64,000 nt of DNA. Source: Lomentospora prolificans. Its lineage: Eukaryota > Ascomycota > Sordariomycetes > Microascales > Microascaceae. Below, piece after piece: positions 1 through 9,821 of this stretch. The DNA lies in NCBI GenBank assembly GCA_029532625.1, contig JARFXM010000011.1, forward strand, positions 3,485,501-3,549,500, written 5' to 3'. The translations under genes and the position numbers were made by a program. Position 1 is the first letter of the stretch; every line of letters begins with the position of its first letter. A model generated the notes under the pieces. That model worked only from the letters and a program-made list of their open reading frames with translations. It was not told the origin of the DNA and searched no databases.

Positions 1-1609
1 AGTCATTCTCTACATCAACAACATTACTGGCCTCCGTATCAGCGTTCTGTTTAGCTGAAGGGCTAGTGACGAGGGAAATATCGTCCTCGGTCACCTCGTC
101 AACGGCAGCCATATCTAGATCAAGGCCAGGGTTCGCATCACGAGGCAATACAGCCGAGAGACGACCAGGGAACTTGAGACTTGGAGGAGGCTGCGAAAAG
201 AGAGTGCGCTGAATATCTTGAGGCGTCGCATCGGCTTCCTCGTCATCCATGAGCAGCTCAGATGGTTTAGCATGAGAGGCGGGGCCGGGGGTGGAGAGAA
301 TTGTCGGCCGAGTCGCCGGAGTCCGGTTAACATCAGGTTGCACTGGAGCAAGCTTCATGGCTGACATAGGCAGTCGTTTGGCGGGAGACTGCAGAAGAGA
401 ACTCCTAAAGGACGGTGTGGCGGCAGCCGAGGGCTCAGGCCGCGCCAAGGAAGACGGTGCCATGGCCTTGAGAGCAGAAAGGGGAGGGCGCTTTGCAGGG
501 GACTGGAGAAGTGACGCCTTGAAGGGGGTGGTTCCATTGGCCTTGACGCTCTGTTGTGCACTTGAAGCGGACGCTAGCTGTACGGCATCGGACCGCTTAG
601 CGGGAGACTTCATGGTATCCTTGAAAGGGGAGGGAGGAGGTCGCTTCGCAGGGCTGACAAGAGCCATGGTAAGGGTTGGCTCTGATCCCTCGACGGAAGC
701 ATTATTGATAGCCAGCGTCCGCTCCTCTGCAGCCAGCTCGAGCTTCTTGCTCTTCACCAACGCGCTGGAAGGTGGGGGCCTGACAGGATTCTTGCGAAGT
801 GGCGTCTTTTCGGGAGCGGCAAGCTCATCCTCGGATGGATAATCAAGAGGGGCCGTGAGCTGAGTGATCTTCTTAGGACTAAGGGGAAGCTTTTCAGCTG
901 CCTTTGAAGTCGTCGCCTTCGTAGCTCTCGCGGCACGAGTGGCCCTCGTGGCTGTAGCAGAGGCGGGCTTAGTCGTGGTGGTCGCGGTAGTGGCAGCCTT
1001 CCTTACTGGACGTCCTCGGAGTCCCGCTGTGGCCTTGGTATCCGCCTTTTGTTTCGAAGAAGCGCCCGGGTCGATATTTTCCTTCTCAGGCTCCTGGAAG
1101 GTAACAGTCTTCTTGACTGTGGCCTTTGTCGTTATCGATGCAGCTCGGGACCGCGTCGTCTTGACCGGCTCGGGTTTGGGTTCCTCATTTTCTTGTGTTG
1201 TGACTTTCCTAGGTCGACCTCGCTTTGGCTTAGGCGGCTCCGACTCCGTAGGCTCTGCTGGCTCGGTAGCCTTCTTTGCTCGTGTCCTAGTGGCACGAGC
1301 GGCAGTGCTGAGTGCAGGAGCCTTAGCTTCAACCGCAGGCTCCGAGTCGACTACCTTCCTAGGTCGTCCTCGTGGACGGGCTGTCTTTGCGGGGGCGGCT
1401 GATGTCTCGATGTCGTCCTCATGCTCATTGTCGTCAGCCCGAGTTTTCCTCTTCGTAGAGGTAGATCTTGTTGCGGTAGTGGTCGTGCTGGAGGCTGCCT
1501 TTGCCTTGGCGGCAGCCGTGACGATCCTGGTCGTCTTGCTGGACGTGTCTGTGGCTTTCGCAGCCGCTCGCGAGCGGGTCATTCGCTTCGGGGGAGACTG
1601 GGGATCCAT
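1..1609 (-). CDS. AT-hook, Cdk-site repeat nuclear protein (N-terminal part, gene runs off left edge)
   Basis: An open minus-strand frame of about 536 codons starts at the ATG at 1609 (MDPQSPPKRMTRSRAAAKA...) and reaches the window edge without a stop, so the C-terminus is missing. Seen: three AT-hook cores (RPRGRPRK, PKRGRPRK, LRGRPVRK) within roughly the first 220 residues; a KEN-box context (EPEKENIDP), a degron type read by the anaphase-promoting complex; and four SPAKR elements, two of them in a longer repeat of the type LLQSPAKRPPLSALK. SP-x-K/R sites are typical Cdk targets. The protein is basic and low in complexity at the N-terminus, then turns acidic near the edge. Inferred role: a cell-cycle regulated DNA-binding or chromosome-associated protein. 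I do not recognise the exact family, and the diagnostic C-terminal domain lies outside the window. Open plus-strand frames over the same bases are shadows caused by the skewed composition. Confidence 0.8.
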   Translation of the reverse strand, partial: MDPQSPPKRMTRSRAAAKATDTSSKTTRIVTAAAKAKAASSTTTTATRSTSTKRKTRADDNEHEDDIETSAAPAKTARPRGRPRKVVDSEPAVEAKAPALSTAARATRTRAKKATEPAEPTESEPPKPKRGRPRKVTTQENEEPKPEPVKTTRSRAASITTKATVKKTVTFQEPEKENIDPGASSKQKADTKATAGLRGRPVRKAATTATTTTKPASATATRATRAARATKATTSKAAEKLPLSPKKITQLTAPLDYPSEDELAAPEKTPLRKNPVRPPPSSALVKSKKLELAAEERTLAINNASVEGSEPTLTMALVSPAKRPPPSPFKDTMKSPAKRSDAVQLASASSAQQSVKANGTTPFKASLLQSPAKRPPLSALKAMAPSSLARPEPSAAATPSFRSSLLQSPAKRLPMSAMKLAPVQPDVNRTPATRPTILSTPGPASHAKPSELLMDDEEADATPQDIQRTLFSQPPPSLKFPGRLSAVLPRDANPGLDLDMAAVDEVTEDDISLVTSPSAKQNADTEASNVVDVEND

Positions 1610-4380
1610 CTTGGGCAGAATCGATGGAACGCCTGGCTGGTTAATACGACTCAGCGGCAGCAAGATAAAAATTGAAGTCGAAAAAAGGGTTAGGAGAGGA
1701 GAATTAGAATAAAGTTGATTCCATGGAATGAAGAGAAATCGACTCTAATTCTTCTTGATGCTGTTATGGTTAGTGATTGTCGTTGTTGATTGTGTGTCGA
1801 AGGTGTTGTTCGCTGATGGGAGGGTTGCTCTCGGAGGGTTTTCGAGAGCTTGTTGATATGAGACAAGAGCTCGCAAACCCTTGTTTACTTTAAGTGTTCG
1901 CGTCTTAAGACGTTGCCCGGCAACGAATATGACCCACTTCGGCACATCAGACTTCACCTAAAAATTACGTCAGAAGGCACGTGATATGCAACCATCCTAT
2001 CTCGAATTGCAATAAAACAATAATACTTGAGTACGAAGGTACTCCCCGCGACCTTGTCAGGGCGATCATCAATAAAGCTCGGAGATGATGGAGGCACAAG
2101 CGCAAGCCCGCAAAGACGGGTGTCGTGACACTCTTGATCGACGACTTATACTTGCTTGGAAAGCATCAAGAATAGTAATTTTTCTGCAAGCCTTGCCCAA
2201 TCCCCCGGCCGCGTACGTCACCTTGGACTAGGGCTTAGGCTACTTTCAATCTATTCAGATCAAGATCCTGGGGTGGGTGCTTTCCCTGCGCTCTGCGTTC
2301 ATCATTGTAGCCTATGTGTAGGAGGTTTAGTTTCATGATGGGAAAGAGACGGTGGACTGGGTACGGATGGCGAGACTTGAGCTTATGTCCGTATCAACTG
2401 ATGCCGCCGAGCCAAAACTGTGATGGTCGCCATGGTAAAGGGAAAAGACCGAACAATTGGAGTCAAAACAGGGTGCTGCTCAGTTCAAACCCAGGCCTCG
2501 TTAGACCACTTCATGCCTCTCGCAACTCGATGAGGAGGAACAGAAACTTCAGATCTGGCACCTTGACATAACGCTCGCCTCAAACCAGTCGTGACTTCAA
2601 GTTTGACTAAAAAGGTGGCCCACCGGTGCGCAGATGCGACGCCCCCAAGCCCGTCAGCTCCGTGCGTGCTGAAGGATTCAGCACAAACCCACCTAGAGAT
2701 ATTATTATGGCCGCATCCAGATCCCAGGGTCAAGTTATAACCTTCATCCCGGTTTTCCGGGTTACCCTGACACAAATGTGTGGTTGTGCTCTGTATTCCG
2801 TCACACGGCATCTCAATGTCTCACTGACCCGCTTGTCAAACTGTCCAACTTTAGGGTCTTCTCGAATATCCATCATCGGATATTGATTACTCAAATTGTC
2901 GCATCCACGACGTGGCTTGTGTGAGCAGCTGAACACCCTCTTGTGCGAGATCGATGCAGTTCCGGAATGGCCGGGTTAATGTTACTTGTATTTCTGTGCT
3001 GTACGCCCCATTGTGGAGACGGCCAGGCGACAAAAAAAGGCCCATGTAATACTTCGTATACTTTGGCTTTGCAAGAGTCCCTCGGTTTCACACACTGAAT
3101 CAAGAGGGAGGCCGGGCTGCCCAGCCACAGTGTACGTTACACATATTGTTCAAACTCTTGTCGCGTGCTCTCTTCCGGCTCTCTGTCCCTCTCAGAGCGT
3201 CCAGCGCCAATCAGTTGGCGCCAATGTGTGCGAGCTCCAGCGAGAGGCTTGGTTGGCTGGCCCATGGCCAGCATGACAGGACCCTTCGGAGGCGGCCCGC
3301 ACCAAAAGCCCGATGATCCATCTCATGCGAGCCTGCCGACCTGCGTTAGCGCCAATCGGTGAGCAGAGCAACGAGTTGTTCCCGCTGTCTGAGCCACCAT
3401 TGTATTGCCTCTTTCGCTCCTCAAGGTCCAACTGGGGAACAAATAATATTGCCCAGCCCGTGATTACGCCAGCCCATCCGAGAAAGCCCCCCGGCGTCCT
3501 CGTATGCTATGCTATCCCATACACGCATCGCCAATTGGCAGCACGGTTAATCTGCCAAGACAGTAGGCACTATGGAAGTAGAGAGTCTCGACGGCTGTGC
3601 GAGAGCTCACGTCATGCATGCCCAGTCCGTCTTTCGGCTGTTTGGGGCAATCGCGGCGCATGGTGCCCAGCTCCTTCACGGTCTCGATGCTAGGGTCAAT
3701 CAAGCTTCGTCTGTCCAATGTAGTATGACTGCGCGCTGTTGGAAACGACCAATTTCATTCAGCCCTCTGCCCAGACAGCCAGCTGGAGTATCCCAGTCCG
3801 GGACCTGAATTGGGCTCAAAACTAGCCTTGGTTATCATAGTGATCCCCACCATCCAATTGCCTTGCAGGGCAGAAGTCCCTGAGACATGATCAACAACGC
3901 TTCGCCAAGAAGCCAATTCCGAATCCCCCGGTTGCTCTGCTCATCGTCTGACATCGGGTCGGCTCCTTTTTCCTCGCCAGAATTGGGGAGGAAGACGGAA
4001 GGTGTCGTACCTCCCCACCATCCATTCCTTTTTCCCCTCCTTTGTCTTGATGCTGAAAAGAGGAATCGGCAACCCTCGTTGGTTTTGACGTTTCAGTCCG
4101 TGGCTGAGTGAAAAAGGAAAAGGGAAAAAAAAAAACACGTCTGTAGCCAAAACTGAACTGTACACGGAAATTGCTCCACTGGTGAGACTAGGCCCCATAT
4201 TAAATCCTTGACATGTTCCGGTTCGGCCCTCACTGATATTGTCTCTTTCCCTTGCCCTCCAATTTTATATCAGTGAGAAACAAGAGGCGGCAGCGGCCTT
4301 CTAGATTTGTTTTATTTTATTTCTTTTCTACACCCCGGGTTGAATCAACAGTCACATTAATACAACTGGCGCGACGCACC
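1610..4380. other. intergenic region upstream of phospholipase B
   Basis: About 2.8 kb without a supportable gene. Short open frames here show no domain, codon pattern or splice logic. The left part is the divergent promoter of the AT-hook gene. The last few hundred bases are pyrimidine-rich and probably hold the promoter and 5' UTR of the phospholipase gene. An in-frame upstream ATG at 4252 would add 43 residues ahead of the signal peptide and is not favoured. Confidence 0.5.
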
Positions 4381-6273
4381 ATGTGGTTCTCCAGGCTATT
4401 GGCTCTCGGCCTCGTGTCAGCCGGCGCTTCCGCCCGAGCCTCGCCTGACGGCCAGCTTCATACTCCCCGTGCCGCCCCGGACTCACCATCTGGGGGTTAT
4501 GCGCCCGCGGTTGTTGACTGCCCGTCGTCGCGACCATCCGTTCGCTCCGGATCAGCTTTGTCTAACGAGGAACGGAAATGGCTCGAGACACGAGACCCGA
4601 AGACAAAGGCCGCCCTCGATAAGTTCTTTGGAAAGGTGAATATCGCTGATTTTGACTACGCTTCGTATCTCCAGAAGGATGGCGCGTATCCCAGAGTCGC
4701 AATCGCTGTTTCTGGAGGTGGCTATCGTGCGTTGCTCAACGGCGCTGGTTTTATCGCCGCTGCGGACGAACGAACCGGAGGCGACGGAGGAATTGCCGGC
4801 TTGCTCCAAACGAGCACGTACTTGGCTGGGCTCTCTGGAGGCGGCTGGCTTGTCGGATCCATCTTCGGCAACAACTTCACCACCATTGACTCCTTACGAA
4901 ACGATAAGAACGTGTGGCAATTCCAGGAATCAATCATCTCCGGTCCACCCTCAACGGGGTTAATCGGGGTATTGGACACTGCCAGGTACTGGAGCGACCT
5001 CTATGATCAGGTATCCTCCAAGGGTGATGCCGGGTTTGAAACTTCGCTCACCGACTTCTGGGGTCGCGCAGTCAGTTACCAGCTGCTTCGCGGGGATGAT
5101 GGAGGTGCCGCCTACACATTCTCATCCATTTCCGACTCCGATGATTTCAAGAACGGCGATACCCCCTTCCCCATCCTCGTTGCCGACGGACGCGCGCCCA
5201 ATACCAAGATCGTCAACCTCAACTCCACCGTCTTCGAATTCAATCCCTATGAGATGGGGTCGTGGGACCCCACCCTTTCGGGCTTCATTCCTTTGAAATA
5301 TCTCGGAAGTGAATTCGAAGGCGGAAAGGTTAACGACAGTGGAAATTGCGTCCGAGGTTTCGATCAGCTAGGTTTCGTCATGGGCACCTCTTCGTCCCTC
5401 TTCAACATGGCCCTTCTTACTGAGTTCCCCAATGACGTCCCAAAGACTATTGTGAATACAATTCAGTCGCTATTCAAGCGCCTCGACAAGGATAACAACG
5501 ACATCGCGCAGTACGCGCCAAATCCTTTCAAGGGCTACAACACTCAGTTAGGCTCTATCGGCCGTTCCGACGAACTCAGCCTTGTCGACGGCGGCGAGGA
5601 TCTCCAGAATATCCCCCTGCATCCCCTGATCCAACCCCACCGCGAGGTCGACGTCATCTTCGCAGTCGATTCCAGTGCCGATACCACTTACAGCTGGCCC
5701 AACGGCACCGCCCTGCGCGCCAGCTACGACCGCTCCAAGGAGACCATCGCCAACGGCACCCAGTTCCCCGCCGTCCCCGACGATAATTCCTTCATCAACC
5801 TCAAGCTCAACCAGCAGCCCACCTTCTTCGGCTGCTCCGTCTCCGATTTCGAATCCGGCTCAACTCCCCCGCCCTTGGTCGTCTACATTCCAAACGCGCC
5901 TCTCTCCGCATTTTCCAATGTTTCGACTTTTACTCCCTCGTACGAGCTCGAGCAGCGCAACGAGATTCTCCGCAATGGCTTCGACGTCGCTACACGAGGA
6001 AACGGAACCTTTGATGACAAGTGGCCCACTTGCGTCGCCTGCGCTGCTCTCAGCCGTAGCTTCGACAGGACCGGCACCACGCCCCCTCAAGCCTGCCAAG
6101 ACTGCTTCAGCCGTTACTGCTGGAATGGAGATGTCGACACCACCAGCGTATCATCGTACGAGCCTGGTCTCCTGCTCAACGTCGATAGCGATTCGCTCGG
6201 TGCCAAGGCTGGCGTTTCCGCGGCTTTGTGGCTCGTATCCGGAGTTGCTACCTTCGTTATGATCTTTGGATAG
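4381..6273 (+). CDS. PLB1: lysophospholipase / phospholipase B, secreted and GPI-anchored
   Basis: Intronless, 630 residues, the usual length for fungal phospholipase B. It removes both acyl chains from glycerophospholipids and also deacylates lysophospholipids, acting at the cell surface or outside. Seen: an N-terminal signal peptide (MWFSRLLALGLVSAGASA); the cPLA2-like catalytic motifs SGGGYRA (about residues 111-117, conserved Arg), GLSGGGW (about 150-156, nucleophile Ser152) and VDGG (Asp403); many N-glycosylation sequons (for example NGT, NST, NVS, NFT); a Cys-rich segment near the C-terminus (VACAALSRS...CQDCFSRYC); and a C-terminal hydrophobic tail (SAALWLVSGVATFVMIFG) typical of a GPI attachment signal. 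The ATG at 4381 is chosen because it puts the signal peptide at the N-terminus. Family assignment is firm. The paralogue number is a guess, since fungi often carry several PLB genes. Confidence 0.95.
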   Translation: MWFSRLLALGLVSAGASARASPDGQLHTPRAAPDSPSGGYAPAVVDCPSSRPSVRSGSALSNEERKWLETRDPKTKAALDKFFGKVNIADFDYASYLQKDGAYPRVAIAVSGGGYRALLNGAGFIAAADERTGGDGGIAGLLQTSTYLAGLSGGGWLVGSIFGNNFTTIDSLRNDKNVWQFQESIISGPPSTGLIGVLDTARYWSDLYDQVSSKGDAGFETSLTDFWGRAVSYQLLRGDDGGAAYTFSSISDSDDFKNGDTPFPILVADGRAPNTKIVNLNSTVFEFNPYEMGSWDPTLSGFIPLKYLGSEFEGGKVNDSGNCVRGFDQLGFVMGTSSSLFNMALLTEFPNDVPKTIVNTIQSLFKRLDKDNNDIAQYAPNPFKGYNTQLGSIGRSDELSLVDGGEDLQNIPLHPLIQPHREVDVIFAVDSSADTTYSWPNGTALRASYDRSKETIANGTQFPAVPDDNSFINLKLNQQPTFFGCSVSDFESGSTPPPLVVYIPNAPLSAFSNVSTFTPSYELEQRNEILRNGFDVATRGNGTFDDKWPTCVACAALSRSFDRTGTTPPQACQDCFSRYCWNGDVDTTSVSSYEPGLLLNVDSDSLGAKAGVSAALWLVSGVATFVMIFG

Positions 6274-7793
6274 GAGACTCGCCGGTTTTGCATAGATCCG
6301 GTCGATACTTTTTGAATATGTAGTGGCCTTTTTTGCTCGATTCACTTCTCGTGTATCTAATGTCTTCGTTCTCTATCTCAGCTTTCGTTTTTGTTTTGGA
6401 TTCGGGCTTCCGTCATGTATTTTGGGTAGACGCATCTTGGGCTGCATTTAAAAGGCTAGGATATCAGGATACGCTTTTCATGTATACTCTTTTTTAGACA
6501 CTAGCTACATCGTAGCATAGATAATTTAGACATTCCTAAAAACACACTCGGGTGTCATGCGTTGACTTAGTTCAGCACTCTTGTGTGATGCACCACTAAC
6601 CGATCCTAATCAGCCCCTGTCGAAATATCAATCAATCTATAGATGTGAGCGATAGGACCTCGCGGGGTAAGTTTTTGACAGTCACCATGCACTTACTTGT
6701 GCTTTGCTCGCACTTCTCTCGTGTGCCACAGGGTTGGCCCGATAATGGAGGTCGTAGAGACGTGGAACCGAGACGAAGCCAACATAAACGTCCGCCCGTG
6801 TCAGGTTTCTATACCGACCAGAAGCAGCCAATTCGGGGAAGAGAAGTCGAAAGGCAGATGCTTTGGAGAGATAAAGGGCGAAAATAAGACCCTAAAACCA
6901 CATACATCACTTCACAATTCTACTTGTCTTCATCGTGTTCCCAGAGTAGATAGTCGACAGAGAGCTGCTCTACCACAACCCCCATGTATATGAAATAATC
7001 CCATCCCTTCTTTCAATGCGTACAACAATCGTCTGGGTATTAAATGTCTAAAGTGGTATCAATATCAAGACGAAGACGCTTCAATGCTAAGATGGGCCAC
7101 TAATGTGTCCACCAATGCTAGTGATACCGTTCTCAACATGCTCCGGGCTCAGCACGGGTTTTCAAAACTCAATAGCAACAAACTTTGAATGTTCAATCCT
7201 TCAAGTACCGTCATTCTGGATGCTGGTCTACTAGATGTAGAATAGGCCGGGAAATCCGAGCCGAAGGAAATTCTGACGACGACGAAGATGATACAAAAAG
7301 AAGCATCACTCGAAGGCGGAATAAACGAGAGCTAATGCGGTGAAAATATGGAGACATTCTATGCGTTCAAACAGGCTAAGAGAACCGAAGAATCACCCCC
7401 GTCTCCACTCCAAGATGGAGATGAGAAGAGAAAAATTATATAACAGCGATGCATGGAAAGTGAGAAGAGAGTTAAAAGTCGTCTCATTCATGGACTCGTT
7501 TCATATAATCGTGCCATGCCAAAATTAAGAAACCAACTTCCCGAATGGAGCCAGTGCGCAGCGGAGAGTCAAATAACAAGCACCCATCTAATGCGCGCCG
7601 GTTTTCGTCCGATTGTTGTTCGGCCTATACAGGTCGTTTGGATGGTGGAGAGTATAGTTTTGCGTCGAGTATATATCTTGCCTACTCTGGGTATGTCGGC
7701 CATTGCCTCGCAATGAGAGCGTTTCGAGCCAGGTTCGGGCAAGCGACCAAAGTACTATGTTCAAAGAATCGTATGGAAGTTCGTGACTGCTTT
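6274..7793. other. convergent 3' intergenic region
   Basis: About 1.5 kb between the 3' ends of the phospholipase gene and the minus-strand Cys-motif gene. It holds AT-rich 3' UTR-like sequence just after 6273 (several TTTT and TATA stretches to about 6540). I see no gene in the rest. Confidence 0.5.
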
Positions 7794-9821
7794 CTACTTG
7801 AGTAACGGAAGTTGACCCTCGACCCTAACATCTCTGACACCGTCGGGCATCACACGCAACCACTCTGCCCAATTTTCGATGTCAAAGAAGTCGTCCTTCA
7901 GTCTCATTGAAAGATGGATCTGGGGCCCCGTGTGGTCTGCAGCAAACGGCAAGCTGGTCCTATGAAGGCGGCACAATTGTATTGAAGGAAGCCGAGGGTT
8001 TCCTGTAATCTGGAGGTGTAGAGGGGCCGGAATGCTCGACGGCCACTCATGTTCAGGATTTTGGTCTTGTATCATTTTCGGATAGATAGACAGGAGCCTG
8101 GCATGTAAGTGAGCGGCGGTCAAGGAACTGTGGTTGGGACCCCTGGCCTTATTTCGGAGCTCTTCAGTGAGGGCTTTGGTAAAGGCGCACCGGTCTAGTA
8201 GCCTGAACTGTTCTTCAGATGAAGCGGCAGCAATCAGTTCCAAGACACCCTGTTTCCTCTCCACGTTCGGCGAGGGATAGTACGCCGCATCCATGACGAT
8301 AAGCGTGTCGGAGCAAGCTTCTTCTAGGATCTGCTGAATACCACTCCATCGTATAGTTGCCGCCTTTTCCCGGTCCCGCGAGCTAAAAGTCGTAATCCAG
8401 TCAGTATTGCTGAAATACGTTACGACTGACAAGGGATCTGGGCCCTCCTATAAAGAATTGCGGCCATCGATAGAACGGAGCTTGATAAAGGTGGAACGCC
8501 CTTACCTCGCGAGCACCATTTCCTTGTTTCTGTCAAGATAGGTGTGTCCGTTGTAATATAGGATTTTAAGGACATCCCGCTGATCGCGGTCATCGGCAAA
8601 GGCAGTTATTTGCTGCAAGAGCCAGCGTAAGGGATTCCTACACTCGTCAGAAGGTGAAGGAATTTTCTGCTTTTGAAACGTATATCGATATTGTTTGTCG
8701 AAGACGTCGGCAAGATCCTGGACGGTAGCGCTGAGTTCGTCGTCGTCGTCGTCCTGCCAGTAGAGGAGAAGCGCCTGTGCAGCCGAATACCGCCCCCGGT
8801 GGGGGGTTGAGAAGATGCGCGAGGCATGGCTCTCAAGCACCGCCCGAAGACTGTCGATTCCCCGTATGGCGGGAGGTTTTCCTGACGGAAGTGGCGTGCG
8901 AAGTCGCGAGTCACTGTGAGGGGGTGACTGGGTAGGGGTTTGCGTTGGTAAGGGGTCAATGTCCATAGCATCGGAGGAGTCTCGTCGAAACACGGCGTTA
9001 ACATGGTTATTGTGATTTATATGGTTGTGGCTGTTGTGGTTCGGTAGAGGTGCTGGGCTGATTGGCCTAGCACCGGCCAAGGGCGCAATTTCTGTGATAT
9101 TTGGGCTCAATGGGCGGTGATACTTCTTCACGGCATCTTCCCAGGTCATATTGTGGTGGCTAGGGTGACACTTTCATTCGAAAAGACACAAGCACGGGGG
9201 CAAATGTTAGCAAGCTCAACTCTTGTCGACTTATATCGTAGCTGTCGCGGCCGGTGGAGACGAGCTGTGCTCGTGGCGGACAAAGGAATATAGAATAAAG
9301 TAGCAAATATGGTCTCTCTGCGAATAGACCACGGGTATAAAACTTACTGCGACGCGGCGCCTCCGGCAGTCCGAGCAAGCACCTAGCTTTCTAATGAGAG
9401 CGGCCTTCTCTCTTTGCTGCTGGGACAAGGGACCAGTCCGCCTCCTGCTGGCGCGACGGTTGTTAGAGAGGTCGGAGCCATCCTTGACAGAGAAAATGGA
9501 CTGGTGCGGAGTGGGGGAAGTTTCGGCACTATACGATGTGTTGTTGTTGGCACCATCGACCGACAGACGGGCAGTCCCGGCAGCCGGGGAGGTGGCGGAA
9601 GCCTGGGAGGAAATAGAGGAAGAGGTATCCTTTCTCAATGGCGGCGAAACCGACTGCGTAGGAGTCGGCGGTCGTGGCTGCTGTGTTGACCCGCCCGGGG
9701 GAGGACCACTGTGCCCGGGCGGAGGGGCGGGAGACCTCGACTCATCGGTCTTCGGGGGCGCCTCGGCTAGGCTGGGGGCTGGATGCATGCTTGGGATGAA
9801 CGGTCTCTTAAGACTCCCCAC
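7794..9821 (-). CDS. conserved fungal protein with CxxCRRRRVxCHP zinc-binding-like motif
   Basis: Start ATG at 9821. Exon 1 is 9348-9821, with a GTAAGT donor. The next exon begins at 9170, after an AAG acceptor and a 177-bp intron, and the join restores GACSDCRRRRVACHPSHHNMTW (about residues 150-171). This C-x2-C-x6-C stretch resembles the start of a Zn2Cys6 cluster but runs on into a His-rich HPSHHNMTW motif. I recall it as conserved in filamentous fungi, without a defined function. The N-terminal 145 residues are Pro/Ser/Thr-rich. The middle part carries a polyHis/Asn stretch and an acidic DDDDDE run. The C-terminal exon (about 8447 down to 7794) is a compact globular region with no named domain that I can assign. 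The junction between exons 2 and 3 is unsettled: the best donor (GTAAGG at 8505) and best acceptor (TATAG ending at 8448) differ by one base in phase. A weaker donor after 8517 would keep the frame and give about 593 residues. A transcriptional or nuclear role is an inference. Confidence 0.75.

Noticed and set aside
291..1712. Two long plus-strand open frames (183 and 282 codons)
   Set aside because: They lie antisense to the AT-hook gene. Their repetitive Val/Ala/Ser/Leu-rich products mirror the Ala/Thr/Lys-rich minus-strand protein, which has real motifs and a proper start.
4252..4380. N-terminal extension of phospholipase B from an upstream ATG
   Set aside because: It would place 43 basic residues ahead of a clear signal peptide. 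The ATG at 4381 fits secretion.
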